NCBI GenBank assembly: GCA_046349855.1
Contig: JAXMBM010000037.1
Span: 5,809 to 69,808 of the forward strand
DNA length: 64,000 bases
Direction of reading: 5' to 3'
Source: CAIXSC01 sp046349855
GTDB lineage: Bacteria > Planctomycetota > Planctomycetia > Pirellulales > Pirellulaceae
Below, in pieces: positions 54,602 through 63,138 of the stretch. Each line of letters starts with the position of its first letter. Position 1 is the first letter of the stretch. The notes under the pieces were generated by a model, which saw nothing but the letters and a program-made list of their open reading frames with translations, did not search any database and had not been told where the DNA came from. The position numbers and the translations under genes are program-made.

Positions 54602-56182
54602 TCAATTCTCGTCGGCCACATTCCGCGCGGTGGCGAGTTCACTGACGATGTCGGTTTGCGGGTCGGTGCGCCGCGCCCGCGGCTGGCGCCCTTCGACGAC
54701 CAGCGATTCGCTGAGCTGATGCACGGAGTCGACCTGGTCGAGCACCGGTCCGAGGTCGTCGCGCGTGAACTCGTCCAATCGCGGCATTTCAATCTTCAAT
54801 CGCTGGCTCCAACGATCCGGTTTCGTCTTCAGCTCGACGCAGCCCCAGTCGATGTCGGTGACGTGGGCGCGGAAGCGGCGGATCATCTCGCCACGTCCCC
54901 AGGCCCGACTGTCGGCCGGCGCCGTCGACAGGCAGGCGTCGGCGTCTGCGAGCGTCACCAGTGGGTCGACGACGCCGCGCTCCCACATGCGCCACAGCGC
55001 GCCGCGATTCGGGTCGGTGTTGGTGAAATCGTGATCGACCAGCCGCGCCGACGGGCTCTCCAGCGGCTTGCCGCCCGCTTTGAGCAGCAGGAACTTCGCT
55101 GCCCAGTCGAGATGCCGTGCGGCGCGATCGATCGAGCCGCGCTCCAGATGTTCGGTCAGTTCAATGATCCGCGGCAGCATTTCCCGGGCGTCCGGCGCCA
55201 CTTCGTCGGTCAGCAAGCCACCTTCGCACATCCGCAGCAGCTTCGTCGTCAACTCACGCATGTAGGCGGGGAGCGTCAATCGCCGGCCGTCGATCAGCGT
55301 CGCTTCGGCCGGCAAACGCCCTGACCTCACGTCCATGTTCCAGCTCCAGGTCCTCAGAGCCTGGACCGGGTCGTAGAGGATCAGGTCGCAGAATCCCTCC
55401 TCGGCGGCGGCCAGGGCACACTGCACGAAGCTCGCGAGCAGTGCGGCGGAGATTAACGCAAAGTCAAACCCGATCAGATGGAGCCGATCCAGCTCGCCAT
55501 GCGCCTCGCGCCGGGTGTTCAAGATCCCGCGCCGAAACGCCTCGGTCGTCGACAACGTCTGGACGAACGCCAGGTGGTGTGCTCGGGCGCTCAGGCTGTA
55601 GACCACCGAACCGTCCTTGAGCGGCATCAGGTATCCGCCGCCGAAGAACACGATACCCGCCGCGATGGCGCTCGACACAAACCCCAGTCGCGCCGGATGG
55701 CGGTGACTGAGGAACAGGTCTTCCCACAGCTCGTTGCTCACGCTGACGTTCAGATGAGGTCCCCAGCTGATCGCGGGATCCTGGATGTCGACGCTGGCCG
55801 CCGAGAGGGCGTACCTGGCGTCCGGCGGGTCGTCGTTCTGCTCGGCGCACACACGCGCTCGTTCGGCCGCCCGCAACAGGCTGAACGATTGGGCGGCGAA
55901 CGCCCGCGGACGCAGAACTTCCGCCGAACAGGCCTCGAAGTGACTCATGTCGGCGTAATAGCACTGGCCGGCGCTCGTCCACCGCCGCAGGCAGTCCATG
56001 GAATACGCCGAGGCATAGCGATCGTGGAGCGACCAGACGGTCGTGCCGACATCGGCCAGCGCTGCCGGCAACTGGGAGAGGAGCGAACGCGTGACCTGCC
56101 AACCGTCGATCGCTCGGCCGCTGTGATCCTGGCCGGTGGTGGACAATTCGCAGTCGCGAGCGATGAACTTCTTGGCAGGCAT
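54602..56182 (-). CDS. Divergent Dop/PafA-family paralogue
   Basis: A 526-residue protein. The family pattern is visible but altered: FIARDCELSTTG in place of xMGxETEYG, CYYADMSHFEACSAEVLRP (YxDxxHxExxxxEC), WGPHLNVSVS in place of YGxHENYL, and LVDHDFTNTDPNRG near the end. Loss of the HEN Glu-Asn and a changed first strand suggest altered catalysis, perhaps a depupylase-like hydrolase or a regulatory subunit. It starts at ATG 56182 (AAGGAA). It lies between the AAA+ gene and the modifier gene. Confidence 0.7.
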   Translation of the reverse strand: MPAKKFIARDCELSTTGQDHSGRAIDGWQVTRSLLSQLPAALADVGTTVWSLHDRYASAYSMDCLRRWTSAGQCYYADMSHFEACSAEVLRPRAFAAQSFSLLRAAERARVCAEQNDDPPDARYALSAASVDIQDPAISWGPHLNVSVSNELWEDLFLSHRHPARLGFVSSAIAAGIVFFGGGYLMPLKDGSVVYSLSARAHHLAFVQTLSTTEAFRRGILNTRREAHGELDRLHLIGFDFALISAALLASFVQCALAAAEEGFCDLILYDPVQALRTWSWNMDVRSGRLPAEATLIDGRRLTLPAYMRELTTKLLRMCEGGLLTDEVAPDAREMLPRIIELTEHLERGSIDRAARHLDWAAKFLLLKAGGKPLESPSARLVDHDFTNTDPNRGALWRMWERGVVDPLVTLADADACLSTAPADSRAWGRGEMIRRFRAHVTDIDWGCVELKTKPDRWSQRLKIEMPRLDEFTRDDLGPVLDQVDSVHQLSESLVVEGRQPRARRTDPQTDIVSELATARNVADEN

Positions 56183-56264
56183 GGGACGTTCCTTCGAAGT
56201 CAGGGAGTGAAAGGCGATCGCGGTGTGACCGGCGCGCCGCTCGCCCGCCGGCCACTCGACGATG

Positions 56265-58040
56265 TCAGTGCACGGAACGGGCGAAACGGTGATCCTGGAG
56301 TTCGCCGCGCGGGACGGCTTCGACGCGGACGACGGGGATCTTGATCTTGAGGTGCCGGATCAGCATGTGCGGATCGGCCTGCATTTGCTGAGCGACCGAC
56401 ACGGCTGTGTCGAGCAGCCCCTCGACCACGTCCTCGTACGCAATTCCAGGCACGCCCACGTTGCGCAGCCGCCGATTGGCGGCGCGGTTCTTGGCGACGT
56501 TCATCGCCTTGCGGTAATGGGCGGACGACAGCACCTGGCCGGCCGTCACGTCGAATTTCTTCTGGGTGTCGTTCATGTAGCGGAGAATCACGGCGTTGAA
56601 CACGGCATGCAGCGCCGGTCGGAGAAAGCGGCGCGCGACGTCTTCCAGCGGCAGGCCGGTGCGGACCTCCTCGTCCACGAACCACGGCAGCTCCGGCGCT
56701 CGCGCGTACACCAGGCACACCTGTTCGGCGCCGCCGACGTCGAGATCGGCTATCTCGATCACCTCGTCCCCCAAGCGGCCTGGCCGCTTGATGGCGTCAT
56801 CGATCCGCTCGGGCCGGTTCGTCATGCCGACGACGAACAGATGCGCCGGGGGATCCACCTCGGCCTGCTGCACCATGCCGTCCATTTCGACCAGGAACGT
56901 TTCCAGGGCGTCGGACTGGGCGGACGACACGATCGAGTCGCGCGCTTCGGGCCGTCGTCCCAACGAGTCGATCTCGTCCATGACGACCAGTTGGATCAGC
57001 ATCTGCGTCCGCGGCAGCTCGCGGCGAGCCCGCAGTGCGCCGAACAACTCCTCACGCACAATGCGCGCGTCCTCGCCGTGCCACATGCTCTTGAACTCGT
57101 TGGGTTTGACCAGGTACAGCGCCACTTCGAAGCCGCGATGCTGCCCGATGTCGTGCAACGTGCCGGCAAAAGCCCGCATGAAGGCCGTCTTGCCCATGCC
57201 CGGTTTTTCGCTGCAGAGCAGGATGCCGCGGAGCGGATCGAGGTTGAACGCCGCGCGGATCTCGGGCTGGAGGATCCGCTTGACGACTTCCAGCAGCAAC
57301 TTTTCGGCGAGCGGCTCGATGCCCGCCAGGTCCGACAGACGGTCGCTGATCAGGCCGATCGGCACCTCGAACCGGCTGGTCGACTGCTGGCCCGGGAGGC
57401 AAGCGATCGCCCATCGCGGGTTGTCGCGCATCAGCACCAGTTTCGCGTGCGGCGGGATCGGCTGCCGCACCAGGGACGGCGCCAGCCGCACGATCTCTTC
57501 GCCGCTGCCGATCCGCGTGACGCGGGCCAACGAATTCTGCCCGGCATAGCCCTGAAACGTGACGACTTCGCCGAGCGCGTTCTCGAGCAGGGTCGGGTCG
57601 CCGACCCACGCGCCCACGACGACGTTCTCGTGAACGCGCACGTACTCCCAGGGCTGCACGCCGCGCAGGACGTCGAGTGAGACGTCCGGATGGACGCTCA
57701 GCTCCCGCACGCGTTCGCCCTGCCGGCAGATGACGCGTGGGCCGGTCGCCGTTTCAATCAGCCCTTCGCACCGATACGCTTCGGCATTCGAGTTGACCAG
57801 CGATTCCAGGAGCTTCTGCAGGTTTTCGGCGGCTTCCTTGCATTTCGCACAATTGGCTTGTGCCTGGTCACGCTGCGCCTCTACACGCACCATGTCCGCC
57901 ACCAGCTCGTGCGGATTGCCGCTCAGCTTTGCCAGCAGTTCCTTGGCGCGTTCCACCATGCGCCGCCCACCGGCACCCGACGGCGGCGCGAGTCGATGTT
58001 GAGTCAGGAATTCCATCAGATCGGGATGTGCGGTGGACAT
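56265..58040 (-). CDS. ARC/Mpa-like AAA+ ATPase
   Basis: A 591-residue unfoldase. An N-terminal coiled coil (about residues 28-85, VRVEAQRDQAQANCAKCKEA) precedes OB-type beta domains (about 90-215). The AAA+ module has Walker A EKPGMGKT (278-285), Walker B LVVMDEIDS (351-359), GMTNRPERIDDAI and RPGRLGDEV with the Arg finger. This is the proteasomal ATPase layout. It ends FARSVH without the GQYL tail of Mpa or an HbYX motif, and no 20S genes are nearby, so the partner protease is unclear. It likely recognises tagged substrates via the coiled coil. Confidence 0.78.
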   Translation of the reverse strand: MSTAHPDLMEFLTQHRLAPPSGAGGRRMVERAKELLAKLSGNPHELVADMVRVEAQRDQAQANCAKCKEAAENLQKLLESLVNSNAEAYRCEGLIETATGPRVICRQGERVRELSVHPDVSLDVLRGVQPWEYVRVHENVVVGAWVGDPTLLENALGEVVTFQGYAGQNSLARVTRIGSGEEIVRLAPSLVRQPIPPHAKLVLMRDNPRWAIACLPGQQSTSRFEVPIGLISDRLSDLAGIEPLAEKLLLEVVKRILQPEIRAAFNLDPLRGILLCSEKPGMGKTAFMRAFAGTLHDIGQHRGFEVALYLVKPNEFKSMWHGEDARIVREELFGALRARRELPRTQMLIQLVVMDEIDSLGRRPEARDSIVSSAQSDALETFLVEMDGMVQQAEVDPPAHLFVVGMTNRPERIDDAIKRPGRLGDEVIEIADLDVGGAEQVCLVYARAPELPWFVDEEVRTGLPLEDVARRFLRPALHAVFNAVILRYMNDTQKKFDVTAGQVLSSAHYRKAMNVAKNRAANRRLRNVGVPGIAYEDVVEGLLDTAVSVAQQMQADPHMLIRHLKIKIPVVRVEAVPRGELQDHRFARSVH

Positions 58041-58149
58041 GCGAGCAGCTCCGTGAGGTTGGAGTCGAGGGATGGAACGTGGTGGCCTTCGCGGCGGGGT
58101 CGGAGGCCCTTCGCTTCTGTACTAAAGACGCCTGAGCGCCGTCATTATT

Positions 58150-59187
58150 TCAATCCTCGTAGCGTTGCCAGCGAATCGGCCGCATCTGTCCCGAGCGCCA
58201 GGCATAGACCTGCAGCACGGGACGACGGCTCTCGTCGCCGATCTTGCGGCCAGCGATGGGGAGCAACGTGCTCTTGCCCGGAAACAGCGACGCCAGCAAT
58301 TGGTAGTCCTGCAGGCTGGGCTTGGCCTCCGCGATGGGGCAGACCGTCTTCTGATTGCAGTCGCCGCAGCCCCAGCCGTGCGTGTGAAAGACCGTGATGA
58401 TCGACTCGTCCATCCCGCGGAGATCGCACATGCGTTGCGACTCAGCCAACGCCGCGGGGTGAAAATGGAATTGATTCTCGTCGCCCGAGTGCCGGGGATC
58501 GAAGAGCAGCGTCGAGAACAACGTGACGATGGGCGTGCGCGTGCCGGGGAGCGGCGCCGGGAGTCGAACGCAGCGGCCCAGCACCGCGGCGCCGATCTCG
58601 ACCTCCTTGCTCCGTGCGCACTGCTCGATCGCCTCCTCTTCGAAACGGCGGCTGATCAACAGGGGACGATCCGGCGTGAGGTCGCCGTCGAGCAGCCTCA
58701 GTACACCGCAATCGTCGAGCGTGGCGGCGCGGAGCTCGGGCGCGCGCAGCGGCGCCAGCGGAATCGGCACCTCGCGGCGTTCGGGGAACGCGAGCAGCAT
58801 CTGGTAGACGGTTTGTTCCTGAGTCAACGTGCCCTCGTCGCGCAGCTCGCAGACCTTCCGCTGCGACCAGCGGCTCCAGCTGCCGCTGGTGAAGGGCAGT
58901 TTGACGGCGTCCACTTCGTCGGTATCCTGTGACGACAGGACGACCTCGATGCGCTCGACCACGGGCGACGTGCCGAAATGAGGTTCCACGGACGCCACGA
59001 TGTCACGCGCGGAACAGGGCAAGTAGCCGCCCATGAAGCCGTTCGTAATCGCCTCGTCGATCGTTTCGCCCAGGTCGAGCGTGACGTCCTTGCTCGCCAA
59101 CGGCACGCCGTCCAGGTTCGGCTGGTCACGCAACTCCAGATGAAACCGATGCCGGTTCTTCACGCTCACGGTGACGTTGACGCTCAT
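58150..59187 (-). CDS. JAB/MPN (JAMM) metalloprotease-domain protein
   Basis: A 345-residue protein. The C-terminal half is a JAMM domain: EVEIGAAVLG (Glu197), VFHTHGWGC (His268, His270) and PSLQDYQL (Ser291, Asp294), the E...HxH...SxxD zinc site of isopeptidases. Cys274, Cys277 and Cys283 form an added CxxC-x5-C insert. The N-terminal 150 residues are unrecognised; they are beta-rich and could be a ubiquitin-like or binding domain. AAGGA precedes the ATG. The likely role is removing or maturing the beta-grasp protein encoded just upstream. Confidence 0.8.
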   Translation of the reverse strand: MSVNVTVSVKNRHRFHLELRDQPNLDGVPLASKDVTLDLGETIDEAITNGFMGGYLPCSARDIVASVEPHFGTSPVVERIEVVLSSQDTDEVDAVKLPFTSGSWSRWSQRKVCELRDEGTLTQEQTVYQMLLAFPERREVPIPLAPLRAPELRAATLDDCGVLRLLDGDLTPDRPLLISRRFEEEAIEQCARSKEVEIGAAVLGRCVRLPAPLPGTRTPIVTLFSTLLFDPRHSGDENQFHFHPAALAESQRMCDLRGMDESIITVFHTHGWGCGDCNQKTVCPIAEAKPSLQDYQLLASLFPGKSTLLPIAGRKIGDESRRPVLQVYAWRSGQMRPIRWQRYED

Positions 59188-59313
59188 GGGATGATCCTTG
59201 GGGCTCGCGGGAGTAACTCCGCCGCGCCGAGGCGAGGCAGGCAGTACATCCGATCGGCGAGTGCGACCGCGGCTGCGGCCGCACTCCGCCTTTCGGCCGG
59301 TCGGCGCTCGACG

Positions 59314-59589
59314 TTATCCGCTGTTGCCGGCGGACACCTCGGGCATTACCGTCCAATCCTCGTCGGCGGGTTCGAGTTCGCGGATTCGGCGCTTGCTGTC
59401 GAGCAGCACGCCGCGACTGAACGCCGTCCATCGCAGCTGCTTCTCATCGATGCGCATGCGATCCAGGTAATGGTCGACCGCTTGTCCGACGGAATGGTCG
59501 GGAGTCAAGTCGCCGTCGTCGGCGAGAAGGACATCCAGGCGCTTCTGTCGAGCGAGATCGGCCATCGAGATGCGATTCAATGTCACCAT
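59314..59589 (-). CDS. Small beta-grasp-like putative ubiquitin-like protein
   Basis: A 91-residue protein with a perfect AGGAGGT site 9 nt before the ATG. Predicted strands and the helix (GQAVDHYLDRMRI) fit a ubiquitin-like order, with a final strand DEDWTVMPEV and tail SAGNSG. If a protease removed NSG, an AG end would be exposed, though a Gly-Gly is not present. The identification rests mainly on size, tail and its place between E1/E2 and JAMM genes. Deep homology cannot be judged by eye. Confidence 0.5.
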   Translation of the reverse strand: MVTLNRISMADLARQKRLDVLLADDGDLTPDHSVGQAVDHYLDRMRIDEKQLRWTAFSRGVLLDSKRRIRELEPADEDWTVMPEVSAGNSG

Positions 59590-59592
59590 GGG

Positions 59593-60498
59593 TCATGTAC
59601 CTCCTTTCTGCGGCCAAGGGGACAGGTCAACCGCCGCGGGCGGACCTGACGGGAGGTCGGGAGCGGCGAACAGTGCGGCGAACTGCGCCGCGATCTCCTC
59701 GTGTTCCCGCACAATGCCAAACGACATCCGTACTCGATGCTCGACGACCGCCACGGCGCGAACCACATCCGCCAGCAGCTCGCCGGAGATCAGGTCTCGG
59801 TGCAGGCAGGCTTCCGCCACGAGCTTTCCATCGGCGCAGCTGAGTCGGGCATGTTTGAGTCGCGCGTTGAAGCGGACGGCTTGCAGGCAAATCGCGTCGG
59901 CGATGGCGCCGTCCCCGAGCGACGAAACGACCTCGCGGCGACAACGAACATGTTCCCCTTCGATATGCAGGGAAACCGGGATCGGGTGCGCCGCAATCGT
60001 CGGACGCAGCTCCCAACCGTCCGCCATTTCGATGACGGACTGCTCGTTCCACCACGGTGCTCGCAACGCCTCCTGCAGTTGCTTCCGGTCGATCGTCCCC
60101 GGCACCTCCGCGGTTAAGATGGTGTCGGCAGGGTGGCAAAGTCTCCGGATGCCCGCTTCGAGATCGCTGAACACGGTTGGCAACGAGTGGCGTAACGCGG
60201 CTGGAACATCGGCGAGCAACAGGCGTCGGCCGCGATCATCGGCCCAGCGCCAGTTGGCGGGTAGCGTGGCCGTGACGTCGAGCGCGGCGCGGGACGACGG
60301 AGGCTTGGGGAAGGGGAGTCGTATGCGGAGATCGTCGAGCGCATCGCTCGTCACCTCGGCCGGAAAACTTTCGACCATCCAGGTCGCTCGACCCTCCCCA
60401 TGCAACAGGACTCCCGGCACTTCGCCGAGCGGATTACGCGATGCATCGTTGAACGTGTCGCCTGTCATCAGCTGTGGAAGCAGATCGGTGATGTTCAT
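59593..60498 (-). CDS. Hypothetical protein of the tagging operon
   Basis: A 301-residue soluble protein between the E2-like and beta-grasp genes (3-nt gap to the latter). The last 130 residues (CRREVVSSLGDGA, ACLHRDLISGELLADVVRAV) recall YbjN/secretion-chaperone folds, but weakly. The N-terminal part is unrecognised. Conserved placement would suggest a scaffold or adaptor for the conjugation enzymes. Confidence 0.55.
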   Translation of the reverse strand: MNITDLLPQLMTGDTFNDASRNPLGEVPGVLLHGEGRATWMVESFPAEVTSDALDDLRIRLPFPKPPSSRAALDVTATLPANWRWADDRGRRLLLADVPAALRHSLPTVFSDLEAGIRRLCHPADTILTAEVPGTIDRKQLQEALRAPWWNEQSVIEMADGWELRPTIAAHPIPVSLHIEGEHVRCRREVVSSLGDGAIADAICLQAVRFNARLKHARLSCADGKLVAEACLHRDLISGELLADVVRAVAVVEHRVRMSFGIVREHEEIAAQFAALFAAPDLPSGPPAAVDLSPWPQKGGT

Positions 60499-60566
60499 GA
60501 CATGGTCCCTGATGCAGCGAGCTTGAAAGGTGAATCACCGGCCCCCATTCGGCAGGCGAAGGGGTG

Positions 60567-61187
60567 TCAGTACAGCGGTTCAACAGGCTCTAGACCGAAC
60601 ATCGCGGCCGGGTCGAGCGCGAAGTAGCGCGCGGCTTCGATGTCGGCGGGATGCGTCGGCCGGCGATTCTGGTACGAGACGATGGGGAAGACATGGTTCT
60701 CGAGAAATCGGCCCAGCGGCATGGGCCCCGGCGGCAAGTTCTTTTCGTCGCCGATGCACAGGAACCCCTGCGCGCGACTGTAATTCGGGTGGAAATAGGC
60801 CAGGTCGCGATCGATCAACACGACGAGGCTGGGACCGTCGTCGTGCGACAACAGGTCGCGGCGATAAATCACCTCGCCCCGCACCGGACCCGGCATCAGT
60901 TCCACCGGTGCGTCGGGGCCCAGCTTTCGTTTGTAGGGACAATCGATCTCGAGGCGGAATGCTCGGGGCGCCGGCGAAAACTCGGGCCAGACGCGAATGC
61001 GCCGGGTGCGCAGCAACAAACCGTCACGGCACTCGGCCCAGTTGTTCGCAAAGAACTCCAGGGCCAGTCGGTTGAGTGGATCGTCGTCATCAACGCCATC
61101 GTGGCCGCCCGCAAGTTGCAGGTGAAGGTGCAACATCCGTTCGAACTCTTGCCGGGCGTGTTCCAATTGGTCTTCGGGGGTATTCAT
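60567..61187 (-). CDS. E2-like ubiquitin-conjugating fold protein
   Basis: A 206-residue protein. The E2 hallmark is seen as YFHPNYSRAQGFLCIGD, with HPN at 133-135 and the candidate catalytic Cys144 nine residues after Asn, the canonical E2 spacing. The following FLENHVFPIVSYQN helix and the Arg/Pro loop fit. The ATG at 61187 overlaps the E1 stop by 4 nt, so translation is coupled. The long upstream open frame is E1 in another frame. Confidence 0.72.
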   Translation of the reverse strand: MNTPEDQLEHARQEFERMLHLHLQLAGGHDGVDDDDPLNRLALEFFANNWAECRDGLLLRTRRIRVWPEFSPAPRAFRLEIDCPYKRKLGPDAPVELMPGPVRGEVIYRRDLLSHDDGPSLVVLIDRDLAYFHPNYSRAQGFLCIGDEKNLPPGPMPLGRFLENHVFPIVSYQNRRPTHPADIEAARYFALDPAAMFGLEPVEPLY

Positions 61188-62413
61188 GACCTTGACCCTT
61201 CGTGCGTGGGTTGCTGCGGCGTACGAGCGGAACCGATCGCGGCGGCGTCCAGAGAGAGAATGAGCCGGAGCGGCTTTTTTTTCGGTGCGCGGGCGACAAA
61301 CATGGCGCCATCGTTGGGAAAACCAAGTTGGTCGAGTGGTTGGTCGTCGATTCCAAGGTCGCGCGTGTTCGACTCGGTGAGCCAATCGAGGGCCGTCGCG
61401 ATCTGCGGAGTCAGCGGGACGCCGCAGCGCGGACAGAGAATCGCCGCCAGCCACCGCGTACCACAACTCCGTTGTGACTCGCCACAAGCGCACGTCCATT
61501 CACGGCACAGCGCATGAGCGTACGGTTCAATCGAGATCTCGGACGTGTCACGCAGTTCAAATCGCCGCGCTACTTCCCCGAACAAATCCCGCAAACTCGT
61601 TTCTGAAGAGCGACGTTCCAGTGGCACGAGAGTCCAGCGAACGTGGCCGCTCAAACATTCCGGACTGCGCGTGCGTTGCAACGGCAACAGCTGGCCGTGT
61701 GTAAGGTCGACAATCCATTCGCGATCGAGTACGTGCTCGAGATCGTTGCCGGTCACGAGCCGCTGCGCTTGCAGGAGCACGATGCCGGCGATGGTCATGC
61801 CAATCGCGCCGCCGGCGAGCGTCGGTTCGCGCTCGGGCGTCGGTATGCCGGCGCACGGCTGACGTCGTGTCGGCCGCAGGAGATCTTCCACGGCATACGT
61901 GCACATCTGACACGCGTGTGCGTACCCGCCGTGCGAGCAGGCGACGCGGCCCAGTTCGAGTTGACCATCGCCTGCCAACGCGCCCCGCAGCAACGGAACG
62001 CCGAGTCCGTTTGAGATGCGTGTGAGCGGCACGGCGAGATTGGGGTCGTCGCTGCAATCGATCAGGACGCTGGCCTGGCGGAGCCGTCCGATTCCCACAT
62101 GCCGGACGTCACAGGCGACACCCCGGACGCGGCCGGGAGCAAAGACCTCGGCCTGCCGCACGAGGTGATCGACTTTCGGGAGCCCGGGTTGTCCCCATTG
62201 GGTTTCGGCGTTTTCGGCGCCGAAGACGCCGGGGTCGTAGACGGTGACGTGAGCGCCGGCGAGCGCTGCTTCCGGTGCCACTCGCTGACCAAGGTTGCCA
62301 GCGCCGATGATATGCAACTGGGCAGCACGCCAACGTGCCACGCCACCGTCGCGGAAGGTGCGGGTCAGGGCGAGCCGTTCGGGGGGGCGATCTCTGGTGA
62401 TCTCGACGCTCAT
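61184..62413 (-). CDS. E1-like activating enzyme (ThiF/UBA fold)
   Basis: A 409-residue protein. LHIIGAGNLGQRV gives the nucleotide loop (GAGNLG at 37-42), VYDPG the ribose-binding Asp60, and GLPKVDHL Lys80. C168-x2-C171 and C327-x2-C330 form a structural zinc site as in E1/MoeB enzymes. Cys187 (RRQPCAG) in the crossover loop is a candidate thioester Cys. A C-terminal extension carries more Cys (CREWTCACGESQRSC). It starts at 62413, overlapping the RING-like gene by 4 nt, and ends overlapping the E2 gene. Confidence 0.8.
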   Translation of the reverse strand: MSVEITRDRPPERLALTRTFRDGGVARWRAAQLHIIGAGNLGQRVAPEAALAGAHVTVYDPGVFGAENAETQWGQPGLPKVDHLVRQAEVFAPGRVRGVACDVRHVGIGRLRQASVLIDCSDDPNLAVPLTRISNGLGVPLLRGALAGDGQLELGRVACSHGGYAHACQMCTYAVEDLLRPTRRQPCAGIPTPEREPTLAGGAIGMTIAGIVLLQAQRLVTGNDLEHVLDREWIVDLTHGQLLPLQRTRSPECLSGHVRWTLVPLERRSSETSLRDLFGEVARRFELRDTSEISIEPYAHALCREWTCACGESQRSCGTRWLAAILCPRCGVPLTPQIATALDWLTESNTRDLGIDDQPLDQLGFPNDGAMFVARAPKKKPLRLILSLDAAAIGSARTPQQPTHEGSRS

Positions 62414-62997
62414 CGCGGCGGCTCCCAGTTGAGCAGATGGAAGACGTGGTCGAGCGTGGGCCGAGTGGCGGGCGGGGCGGGCCGCCATGCGGTCGCTTGG
62501 GGATCGTACGCACAGTTCGGACAGCGAAACCTGGCTGCTTCGGACACGACGGTGTTCCAGGCGCCACGCTTGTAGATCATCCCGCACGGCTTGCCAGGTT
62601 GGCCGGGGCAAATCGTGATCGGCTCGCCTTCACGCAAGCGCGCCTTGGTGATGAAGCAGCGCGCTTCCTTGTCGTGGCGCGTCAACGAATACTCGGTTTC
62701 CTCCGCCACGAACTCGCCGGCGGCCCAGACGGATGAGCCGTCAATGACGACGTGATCCGCATGCCGCAGCGGCAGAAGCCCTCCGTCGGCCACCACGTCG
62801 TTGAGTATGACACGGCCGCGCAGGCTATCGGGCAGCAGCAGGACGGCCACGGCCCCGTCGTACCGCGGAACGGGGGCGATCGGTAATGCGTCGGGACAAG
62901 GCTCCGGGAGCAGCCGACCGCCGGCGAGCCAGCGCAGCGCAGGGAGCGGTTGGGAAGCCAGAACGCCTTCCTTCAGAAACCAAATCGCGGTGGCCAT
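62410..62997 (-). CDS. RING/treble-clef zinc-finger protein, putative E3-like
   Basis: A 195-residue protein. The N-terminal 120 residues form a beta-rich domain (HADHVVIDGSSVWAAGEF). A zinc-finger pattern follows: ITICPGQPGKPCGMIY, then W147, then RFRCPNC. This is a C-x7-C-x20-C-x2-C arrangement like the reduced RING fingers found in bacterial ubiquitin-type operons. No second Cys/His set is complete. Position directly before E1 and E2 supports an adaptor or E3-like role. Confidence 0.6.
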   Translation of the reverse strand: MATAIWFLKEGVLASQPLPALRWLAGGRLLPEPCPDALPIAPVPRYDGAVAVLLLPDSLRGRVILNDVVADGGLLPLRHADHVVIDGSSVWAAGEFVAEETEYSLTRHDKEARCFITKARLREGEPITICPGQPGKPCGMIYKRGAWNTVVSEAARFRCPNCAYDPQATAWRPAPPATRPTLDHVFHLLNWEPPR

Positions 62998-63138
62998 GGG
63001 CGTGTTTTCCTCGATAGGTAATTGATATGCGGCGTCGGTGACTCGAACATGCCGCAGGGGTCCCGCGTGCATCCCGCGAGCCTCTCTTGCCAGTTGCCAG
63101 TTGCCGGTTGGCAGTTGCCAGTTGTGCGTTGTTGGCAG

